Source: Crambe crambe
Taxonomy: Eukaryota > Porifera > Demospongiae > Poecilosclerida > Crambeidae
Direction: 5' to 3'
DNA length: 64,000 bases
NCBI GenBank assembly: GCA_963924555.1
Contig: OZ004587.1
Coordinates: 1,798,001 to 1,862,000, forward strand
Positions 55,932 through 64,000 of the stretch are shown here, one piece after another (position 1 is the stretch's first letter; the number at the start of each line of letters is the position of its first letter). The translations under genes and the position numbers were made by a program. The notes under the pieces are model-generated. The model made no database searches, was not told where the DNA came from, and saw only the letters and a list, made by a program, of their open reading frames with translations.

Positions 55932-56554
55932 TAGCCTCGTACCCAGACCCGCTTTTTTCGTGGGGCAGTGGAAAAGCGAAGGGCCTGGTATAAGTTGCAT
56001 GCGCATGCGCTCCATCCGGGATTCGTTATACTTTCGGGCACGTCTGTTACACAAATCATAATAAACATTACATCATCATAATTTTGAGAGCCGCTGAGTC
56101 AGCAGCTCTAGATAGAGATTGTTCTGTCGCTTTTGCTCTTTCTGCGCTAGATTCAACTCACCTCACTCTAAGAAACATTCTGTGCAAACTGTTTATGAAA
56201 GAAGTGATTTGTTTGTGTCACTACTAACTGGTTAGACGAGAAGAGTCGCTCTGCTATCAAAGTATCATGTCTTACCTTTGTTTTTGACCATAAGCTTGGC
56301 TTGAGAGGGATAGTGCTGTTCTTGTTGTGTCTTAGTTTATTTCACTGATGTGGATAAGGTCTGGAGCCAGATCTAGCTAGCTAGCTAGCTTTAAGCTGAT
56401 TGAATGCATGCGTGCTACATACGTTTTTATGATTACATCATTCATCATGCACGATATTATTTCGTGTTCAATAAAGCGCATGCGCATGCAACTTATACCA
56501 GGCCCTTCGCTTTTCCACCACCCCACGAATAAAGCGGGCCTGGGTATGAGGCTA
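55932..56554. mobile_element. Inverted-repeat element (TAGCCTCGTACCCAG family), copy 2
   Basis: Long arms of about 80 bp: TTAGCCTCGTACCCAGACCC...AAGCGAAGGGCCTGGTATAA...GCATGCGCATGCGC on the left, and the reverse complement GCGCATGCGCATGCAACTTA...GGGCCTGGGTATGAGGCTAA on the right. Each arm carries an NRF1-like GCGCATGCGC palindrome. Confidence 0.92.
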
Positions 56555-56749
56555 ACATCCTCTCTTCTAACTGTAAGTGCAGCAGCGTGTTTGTACATTG
56601 AAATAGTCCATGAATACCATTACGGAATATCTCTCACGGGTCATGGAAAAATTATTAGATTCGAACGGAATGTGAATCCACTGTAACTCCAGTCTAGTTT
56701 AAATGACTTATGACCTTTGACCTGCCATCTCTAGCTAGCTTAGAAACTA

Positions 56750-57068
56750 GGGTACATTCGTGTGACATACTCAATTGGTCGAGCAGAGTAATTCATGAAA
56801 CTACGAACTCACTTATCCTTCAACTTTGTAACCTCTTAAGCTATGCATGAAGTGGTGATTCCAACTATGGCAGCTGTTACCACAAGCCAAGGCTATAATC
56901 CACTTAGATAACCCTAGCCTCTATGACAAAATGCAATTAAGTTCTGTGGGTATGCTTAATTTGTGGGGCCAAAGGTCAATAACAATGTATGTGCATGCAC
57001 ATTGAATGTGACACACATATCGAAATCTCAATGTGCATGAATAGGAGCTCGCTACACTCACCAATAAT
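56750..57068. repeat. Dispersed repeat (GTGGGGCCAAAGGTCAA family), copy 3
   Basis: Opens AGGGTACATTCGTGTGACAT, centre TTGTGGGGCCAAAGGTCAAT, end GCTCGCTACACTCACCAATA; aligned with 6035-6345 and 19030-19390. Confidence 0.8.
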
Positions 57069-57186
57069 TATCAGTAGCAGGTATGGTAGTATGTATACTG
57101 AAAATAAATGCGTTTGGTATTGCCTATTATTCATAATAATTGTACTATTATGGCAGATTATTGTTATTTACCCAATGATGACACCA

Positions 57187-57218
<32 letters not shown>

Positions 57219-57219
57219 A
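57187..57219. repeat. GAT trinucleotide microsatellite
   Basis: About ten consecutive GAT units. Confidence 0.95.
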
Positions 57220-57544
57220 AATATAGAAAGACCAACAGCCAAACCAACATTAGCTACATTAAAAATAATATTATAGTTTATTATAGCAAACCAGATATAT
57301 AGAAGTATGGAATATTGGGATAAATTTAGTCTGGAGTTGTAAAGAGAGTCTCCTGACTGACCATGCAGTGCATAATTATAATAATGGAATTTTAATCTTC
57401 CTCTCTTGCTAGCTCAATGAGTTAAGGGTGTGGTAGAAACAGCATTCCTATCTTTACTATATAGTTTCACTTTGGCTGTCATTGCTACCTCTATAGCTAC
57501 AGTTATTATGAATGCATGAAGGAGGATGAGCATACTTTTCGAAC

Positions 57545-58001
57545 TACCGTATAGCAGTTATATTTCAAGGGGCGAAAGTTTCACAATTAGACCTTTTCGT
57601 CTTATTTCACGGGGAAATCATTCGCAGTTTAGAAAAAAAAACCTGGCCAGCAGTCATGTGTGTATCTTGCTAGCTGAAGCTTCAATGAGATGCAAGTCTA
57701 GGCCATCTTTCGTTTGAGACTACATTCTAGACAGGTTAAGTTTAAAACAATGCCTTAGTTAGCGAAGCGTTATATCGTGCAGCGATCCTTTTGCCGTGGC
57801 ATAGTGATGATAGATGTTCTGCCGCCTTGAAGCCAGCTCTATTTTTCTTCAGCGAGATGAGTCTATCTGTTGTAGAGTCACAGACACATGAACTAGACGC
57901 AACTCTAGTGATTAGTCTGATGATTCGTGTGGTTAAATATTCGCAGACGAAAGAGAAATCCGCGAAACTTTCGTTCCTTGAAATATACCCGCTATACGGT
58001 A
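57545..58001. mobile_element. Inverted-repeat element (TACCGTATAGC termini)
   Basis: TACCGTATAGCAGTTATATT then TCAAGGGGCGAAAGTTTC on the left pairs with GAAACTTTCGTTCCTTGAAA, TATACCCGCTATACGGTA on the right. Arms about 40 bp, interior without a gene. Confidence 0.9.
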
Positions 58002-58015
58002 TAATCATGATGTAT

Positions 58016-58240
58016 GTACTTGAGAAAAGGCTTGTAAAGTTTACAAGCTACGTACATATTGTATGTACATAATTTAAAATGTATAGTCATGTGATGTAAC
58101 ATTCAGTACAACTCTGTGATGCGAATAAAACTTAAAGGTGTAGCTATAAATTTGACTTCAAACTCCAGACTAAGAGCTTTAAAATGATAACTCAGTTTTG
58201 AATTTTTACTCCTTATCTCAAGTACTATCACATTTGTAAT
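58016..58240. mobile_element. Inverted-repeat MITE (GATAGTACTTGAGAAAAG family), copy 3
   Basis: TGTACTTGAGAAAAGGC and CTCAAGTACTATCACAT ends with shared internal AAAGTTTACAAGCTACGTA; related to 15529-15770. Confidence 0.75.
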
Positions 58241-58317
58241 TCTGTTAATTGGTTTTCTTTGTTACTATTATTATTTTGTTACTGAAGAAGAGAATAAAAC
58301 ATAATAGCCATACGTAC

Positions 58318-58677
58318 GTTGTTCAGGAATGCTTGTTGTTGTCGTTGTTGTTGTGAAGTAACGAGGGCTACTGAGAGTTGTTCTTGCTGAGTTGTTGGCT
58401 ATTACACGATATTCGTAGGTAGTGCCTGGCATGAGATCACTTAATTCCACACTAAGGAGGAAGTTGACACGGGTGATATTTCGACCACTAGTGATTTGAG
58501 CACTGTTCATGTACGTGACATTGCATGGGCACATGGACTCAAATGGTCTATACTGTACCACATAAGACTCAGGATCGTATGTTATAGATGACACAAGCCA
58601 CTGCACTCTGGAACGATTATCAAATAAATATTCACTTGGTGTGTCCACATTCATAGGCATAGCTGGATTGGAGGGAC
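58318..58677 (-). CDS. Fibronectin type III exon
   Basis: One hundred and twenty codons forming an FN3 domain: GPSNPAMPMNVDTPSEYLFD, RVQWLVSSIT, ESYVVQYRPF, VELSDLMPGTTYEYRVIANN and SARTTLSSPRYFTTTT. The strand pattern W...Y.V.YR...L..L.PGT.YEYRV.A.N is diagnostic. Acceptor CTCTACAG above 58677, donor GTACGT at 58312-58317, phase 1-1. With the Ig exon upstream it implies an extracellular or membrane receptor on the minus strand whose other exons I could not find. Confidence 0.85.
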
Positions 58678-59661
58678 CTGTAGAGTATTTAAAAAATAAG
58701 CTAACATTGTGCCACTCCAAGTATAAGCTTATAAGAGAAAAACAGGTTGCTTACTAATAATTATCAATACTGTGAGTGAGCACTCTCTATAGCTACGCAT
58801 ATAGGGATAACCAAGAAAATGAAATGCTGTCATCATGTTAGCTCAAACTTCCTCCAAAGAGGCACAATGCTATCTCTTCTTTTTATTATCGGCAGGTAGT
58901 CCAATTGTCTAGCCATGGTACATAGAAAAGCATCCTTTATAACAATGAAAAGTACTATAGTGCCAACCTCAGCACACACAATGTCTGCTGTTATACAGAG
59001 CTACATACTACATAAGAGCACATACAATGCATTGATAATACTGCATGTACATGTAAAAATACTGCTTAGAAATATGATAGTACGATACACTCTATAAAAG
59101 CAAGCATAATTATGCACATGTAGTAGTTACACAGTAATGGCTGACCTGTAAAAGCTTCCAGCAACACACACATGGACATACATGCACTAGACTAGTACAG
59201 TAGAAGCACATAATTATGTAATAGCTAAAGCACTCCAGCTAGCATTATGATAGACACAGAACTGAGTAGGTAATGGTCAAGACATACAATAGTGAGCAAA
59301 CATGTGTGCGCACATTATTATACATAGTCTTCTTTCAGGAATAAAGCCTTTATCTAAAAATCAGCTCAATTTAAAACTGATGATTGTCTAGATATTGTTA
59401 AGGCTGAAATTGAAGCACTCTAATCGCTACTGGCTGTGTAGTCGATGTAACAGATACACACACACAATAATCCTTGCGCATAGGCTGAGGGTTAACAACA
59501 TTGGCCAAATGCATTTCAATTTTAGATCAGGGTTTGTTATAAGCAACTACACTACATCTAATACATGCATACGGGCTACTTATAACATTCAAGCATATAT
59601 ATCACAATACTAGAATCATAAGCATTTAAACATTAATAAGCATGCATTATCAATTACTTAC
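58678..59661. other. Intron of the Ig/FN3 gene
   Basis: AT-rich, no exon or clear transposon seen. Confidence 0.55.
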
Positions 59662-59982
59662 CAAAGATGGTTCGAGTTTGTGAAGAATTACTAGTGATAA
59701 TATCAGGGGCTGGGGAGACATCCAGAGTCACTGTGCAGGTGTAAGTGTGGATTCCTGCTTCAGTGGCATTGATGGAAAGTACAGTAAAGATTTCAGCAGA
59801 GATGTTGGAAGAAGATCCCCCTATGGTACGCTGCCAGCTAAAAACCCTTTGAAGATTAACTGAAGTGTCTTGAACAGTAATCATAGCAGAACAGTTGAAG
59901 GAGAAACTGTTATAAGGAGCGATGTCCAGATAACGTTCAGCCACAGGATACACAGGATCCAAAGAAATGTCAATTGTTGGTT
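59662..59982 (-). CDS. Immunoglobulin-like domain exon
   Basis: About 107 codons forming one Ig-like domain: PVAERYLDIAPYNSFSFNCS (strand with first Cys), VFSWQRTIGG (core Trp), TVLSINATEAGIHTYTCTVT (the A.(E)AG.(Y)TC strand with second Cys). Phase 1-1, acceptor ATTGTATAG above 59982, donor GTAAGT at 59656-59661. Phase matches the FN3 exon, so Ig-FN3 is the likely order. Potential N-glycosylation sites: NCS, NIS, NAT, NSS. Confidence 0.85.
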
Positions 59983-60016
59983 CTATACAATTTGAGTGTT
60001 ATGTGTAATAGATCAA

Positions 60017-60608
60017 TACCGTAAATCGGGAAATTTTCGCGTAAAATATCTTCGCGTTTTTTTCGATGCGTTTATTATTCGTTTTTTTAATCACCCGCGA
60101 ATTATTTTCAACAATGAAAATTTTGCTACTAAATCCAGCTGGAGAAAAATGGCTGCAAGTGCTAGCGCAGAGTTCCAGACCACTTACTGTATTTGTGACT
60201 ACCATGTGTACTGTGACATGTGAGATGCCAGTCTCTAGAGTTTGAGGGAGCCAACAAATGACAGGTACGCGGTGGCAGTGAAGAAATCAACCACGATTGT
60301 AGGACATGTGGTCAAAAGAATATCTCGAACTAACTAACTCTGCCTCCACTTCGCAATTCGCTCGAGCAATAGCCCAAGAAGGAACAGGACAGAGATCCCT
60401 TTGGATCTGGAAGACCATCCTTCTGCTTCAAATACTTGAGAGACATGACTGCAATGCAAGCTAGCTAGCTAGTATACGCAATGTGCTTCCTACCGTATAT
60501 TTCAATGTTTTAATAATCCGTTGTAGAAAATATTTCACGTGTTTAATTTTCGTTGTTTGAGCCAACCACGAATTATTTTTAACAGCGAAATTTTCCCGAT
60601 TTACAGTA
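60017..60608. mobile_element. Inverted-repeat element (TACCGTAAATCGGGAAAATTT termini)
   Basis: TACCGTAAATCGGGAAATTT on the left pairs with AAATTTTCCCGATTTACAGTA on the right; imperfect arms continue about 100 bp (AACCACGAATTATTTTTAAC against ACCCGCGAATTATTTTCAAC). Confidence 0.85.
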
Positions 60609-60967
60609 CATAATTTAGCTACACTACAGGTTCTCCCAAACCCGCCCAACCCCTATTCCCCTTCCCTATGCATCTACCCATTCCAAAAATAAGAATAGAA
60701 TGGCTGCATAGTTGGGCACATCAAACAGCATCATTCACTATAAGTCGAACACTACTGATGGCTATAGACTTAAGTACCAGAGAGAGCGGTATCTCTCTCT
60801 ATGTAGGGATGACCCGGACAGCAGCACGCACCGCATATAGACTAATACAAAAGTGAAATTCTAGTTCCCCCACTTAATAAAAGCTACTGTGAATGATTAT
60901 CCAGCCTACTAGAGCCTACCAGACAAAGTTTTAGGACAAGGGAACATACAAGCAGGTGTATTATGAT

Positions 60968-61265
60968 ATTACTCAGCTAGCTAAGCTAGCCTAGTCTCGT
61001 ATAGCCAGACCCTTTCCCATTTTTTGCCACGAGGAGGGCACATGATGCAATTGTGCGCGAATGTTTCTAGCTTTTAGCACTTGCACACATAAAAAAGTGC
61101 TGACTAATAGACACGTGGGGTTCATCGATCACCACTGCCCCCACCCTACATTCTGCCAGAACAAAACGCCTAACGTCAGTGGGCCAGACACTTTCCCTCC
61201 TTGCGGCAAAAAACAGGAAAGGGTCTGGCTATGTGAGACTAGGCTAGCTTAACTAGCTGAGTAAT
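60968..61265. mobile_element. Inverted-repeat element (AGCCAGACCCTTTCC core)
   Basis: ATTACTCAGCTAGCTAAGCT, AGCCTAGTCTCGTATAGCCA, GACCCTTTCC is mirrored by GGAAAGGGTCTGGCTATGTG, AGACTAGGCTAGCTTAACTA, GCTGAGTAAT. Arms about 55 bp. Confidence 0.92.
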
Positions 61266-62237
61266 ACTATAATTTCAAATATCAAATAATACTTTGCTAT
61301 GCGAGCTCTAGATAATGATCATAGACTACTGTATCAACTCAGGGGTTTTAGATTCACCAATCCATCTACCAGAGACTCTATTTCAGATTCATCTGCATCA
61401 CCTCCAAGTATAGCTCAACACTAACACTTCACCTTGACTCGCTGATAAATAATCATTGGGCTGCTATGCTATTGCTCTTGTTTCATCTATCCCTGCATAG
61501 CTACACATAGAAGAATGAACTCTATACATAAAAACCATAAAAGAGAGGAAGAAAAAGACCAGAAATAAGGGAAAAAACATTTCTGTGAAATGAAAAAAAA
61601 AAAGATGTAGGGATGACCACTGCTCAAAAAAGTAAGGAAACAAGAAGGATGGAAATGGGATCAATCTTTGTTCTGTATAACAATTCCTACGTTACTGGAC
61701 TATTATCTGAAGCTACCCGACGTATATGAAACCCCCCTTCTGCAAACAATAGTGTAACTAGAGTTCCATAGTAGAATAGCTATAGAGCATAATATTAACA
61801 ATACCATTTGTGAGATATTGATTCGGGATGGTTAGATGGTTGACTATGATGTTTCTCTATACCATAACCAATAGTTGGAGAGACTATTTCAGTCAACTTA
61901 GGAGTTGAGCCAAATAAATAATAGATCAAGATCGAGTAGTCAACATACAATACAGTACAGCTAGCTAGCTGCAATGCTGAGTGCACACAGCAATACGAAT
62001 AATTTGATATCAATTACCGATCAGACACCGCGGCTACTAATTATTTCATTCTGCCAGAGAGGGAGGCTACAATTCGAGAGGCCACTAAATCAATTTAATG
62101 GGGGCGGCAATTATTATTATTAATGATTAAATTATTGTTGAATTATTATAGCTAGTTACTAGTCATCCTCTTTTTTTAAGGTCTTAGCAACTTCACAAGT
62201 CATTGATGGCTTTTGGCTTTCTAGAAAGCATGTAAAC
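61266..62237. other. No gene seen
   Basis: About 61500-61660 is an inverted partner of 41855-42010 (GATGTAGGGATGACCACTGC). 62070-62110 shares GAGAGGC(C/T)ACTAAA and GGGGCGGCA with 63490-63515. Confidence 0.5.
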
Positions 62238-62492
62238 TCATGGAACTTCCAAGCCAACGCCAAACTTTCTGTGTCCAGTTTGTACATTCAATGGAGCCAC
62301 CATGTCTGAGGAAGTAGTAAAAGGTCCTGGAAGTTCTCGAGTGTAAAGAATATGGCCTACTATGATTCCTCCCTTTCTGACGGCAACTGCATAATGGTTG
62401 TGTTCATTTTCTTCTTCCACTCCAGCAGCTAAAGTCTCTCCAATTAACAGAGTCCAGATGAACATGTGTATACACGTGATGACCACGAACAA
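62238..62492 (-). pseudogene. HIRAN-like domain fragment
   Basis: The frame reads CIHMFIWTLLIGETLAAGVE, ENEHNHYAVAVRKGGIIVGH, then TGHRKFGVGLEVP. This is the pattern (I..FIW.P..GE.L.....N..DR(Y/F)AVAV.K.G..VGH...TG.R.....GLEVPC) of a small barrel domain common in sponge and cnidarian mobile-element proteins, which I regard as HIRAN-like. The middle (normally VGHVPRxIS...LFLRRGG) is corrupted, so it is a relic. Confidence 0.5.
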
Positions 62493-62658
62493 TGCTGTCT
62501 ACCATGATTTCTCATCAATCATACTTTTACAGCTAACTAGGTAGCTGGCACATGTGCTATATGCGCGTGCATCCATGTATGGATTCATCATGTGCATGCA
62601 TTTTTTTATGGTGAAATCAAATTCTACAACAGCATACAACATGATCATGTAGATGGGG

Positions 62659-63391
62659 CTATATTTCATCATCTTCATCTTCATCATCTCCATCATTATT
62701 GAAGATGACTTCATTCTCTTCCAACTCTTCCTCATCTACTGAAATATCTGCAAATGGAACTTCTTTTTCTCCACTGCCAACTGATTGTGGTGCCAAGAGG
62801 GTATCCTGATCTCAGCTTTTACTGCTGCAGCAATTCCATCCTCTTTGATGCAGTGGATTTCATTATCTTCACTGCCATCAATGTTTACTGAAATCCCACA
62901 AGATCTAAAAGAATTCTGCTTTCTTCACTCACTCCAGGCAGAGAAGTTTGTTGGGAGTACGAACATTTCTTACTTTCGTGTATGTTTTCTGGCCATTCAG
63001 CATCCAATCCCTATGCAGAGCTTTGTAAGCAGCCTTGAATGGTTTATTCCAACTCATGTCAGCAGCCTGGATGTGACCAGTAAGACCACCAGGGATTATA
63101 GCTGTGTCCGAGTTAGTCTGCTTCCTCACCACATTCTTTATACTGTCCATAATATGACACTTGTATGCATCCCAAATAAGAAGTCGCTGTCCAAAGTTCA
63201 GTGTTCCCCAACCACGTTTCAACGAGTCTTTTATCAGTTCTTTTCATTCATTCCTGCTATATGCCACGACCACTCCAGAGACACCTACGTATTTTTCTTC
63301 CTACGATTCTATTTGTCTCCTTCTCGGAAAACTCAACCGCTTTAAACTTGAAAGCTGCATTGAACGATCGCTTTTTGGGAGCTTCAGCCAT
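62659..63391 (-). pseudogene. Pogo/Tigger-like transposase relic, internally deleted
   Basis: An ATG at 63391 starts MAEAPKKRSFNAAFKFKAVE and FSEKETNR, a Brinker-type helix-turn-helix N-terminus. The frame then breaks. At 63222-62929 the C-terminal half of a DDE domain appears: LLIWDAYKCHIMD (catalytic Asp), AIIPGGLTGHIQAADMSWNK, PFKAAYK. After stops an acidic tail VPFADISVDEEELEENEVIF, ending at 62659, completes the layout. Between the HTH and the DDE remnant several hundred residues, including the first catalytic residues, are gone. It cannot make active transposase. Confidence 0.75.
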
Positions 63392-64000
63392 AAAAAATCT
63401 AAGCTTGCAGCTATGCTAGCAGGCCACATGTTTGCACACGTCATACAGGAGGAGGCTCTTAATTCGAGTTTAGCCAAGAAGTACGTACTATTTGAGAGAG
63501 GCTACTAAACGGGGCGGCATCTGATCACGGAAATTCGGTATATGTGCATGCGCATTATCAAAATATGTGGTTTCCAATAATTAACTTAGTATATTACTTT
63601 GCCCTGTAGTGTCTCCTTTCTTTCAAGTAGAAGTATCGTTGTTGATAGAATTTGGATTGGATTTATCAAGAAATCTGCTTGCCATATTTCTGATATGGTA
63701 AACTCCCTGGTCATGAAACTTGTTCTGCACTTTGTAGTGGGCTCTAGTAGGATTAACTAACTGGAATTTGGCTAGCTACTTTGAATGAGCTAGCTAGCTA
63801 AGCCATAGCTATTAATAGCCTTGCTTTTGCTCACAGTAGTGGATCCAAGTAGGGGCATGTGCCAAGTGCGGTCAAGCAAGCACAAATTTTTGAATGCCAG
63901 CTGCATTTCCAAAGTTTTTTTCTCTTCATAAAAAGCATATAGAGCTTTTAAAACACCTTTTTCCCAATATGCCTCATGCAAATAGCATAAGCATGCAAGC
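63392..64000. other. No gene seen
   Basis: AT-rich DNA beyond the pogo-like relic; the 63-codon minus frame at 63790-63981 has no recognised motif. Confidence 0.5.

Larger units (their letters stand above)
56555..57544. other. No gene seen
   Basis: Contains dispersed-repeat copy 3 (56750-57068) and a GATGAT microsatellite (57187-57219). Confidence 0.55.

Noticed and set aside
62785-63508. Long plus-strand frames over the pogo-like region
   Set aside because: Antisense to the transposase relic, whose motifs read on the minus strand.

Overview
The window looks like a piece of a sponge (demosponge, Amphimedon-like) nuclear genome. It is AT-rich, has short introns with clear GT..AG borders, is packed with small inverted-repeat transposons, and carries gene modules typical of sponge innate-immune repertoires: death domains, Roc-COR GTPase, SRCR, ankyrin arrays, and Ig/FN3 exons. 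The species assignment is inference from family content; no search was run.

Layout. (1) 1-2810 is a duplicated block with a minus-strand ankyrin-repeat exon (1050-2294). (2) 6834-24400 holds minus-strand exons that I assembled by hand into one large gene. Every splice junction is phase-compatible. Joined to the ankyrin exon, the reading frame closes at 2,753 codons plus stop. The predicted order is membrane segment, partial SRCR, second hydrophobic segment, 2A ribosome-skipping motif, death domain, helical/pseudokinase-like region, Roc-COR, second degenerate Roc-COR, death domain, SH3/CPH-like barrel, ankyrin array. (3) 24.4-27.3 kb shows no confident gene. (4) 27.7-28.4 kb is a broken P2RX7-C-terminal-like gene with a 117-bp inverted copy of its own exon. 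(5) 28.5-38.0 kb is a decayed plus-strand array of talin C-terminal exons, several present 3-6 times, mixed with GGATACT-rich repeats and inverted-repeat elements. (6) 38068-40650 is the second copy of the duplicated block, with a second ankyrin exon (39123-40331); a coiled-coil exon (47503-47655) may lie upstream of it. (7) 40.7-64 kb is mostly transposons: inverted-repeat families, a decayed Ty3/gypsy-type retroelement with integrase before reverse transcriptase (50.6-53.6 kb), an Ig + FN3 receptor fragment (58318-59982), a HIRAN-like fragment and a pogo/Tigger-like relic (62.2-63.4 kb).

How the parts may work together. The large gene resembles an NLR-like cytosolic sensor: a GTPase switch and death-fold signalling domains, possibly ending in an ankyrin recognition surface. 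A 2A motif lies exactly at an exon end, so translation could yield a separate membrane peptide plus a free cytosolic sensor. The two ankyrin exons differ by roughly 17% in protein while the flanking 1 kb of non-coding DNA differs by about 1%. The changes cluster at the loop and inner-helix positions that make the ligand-binding face of ankyrin proteins. That is what a diversifying recognition system would look like, and it is the most interesting signal here.
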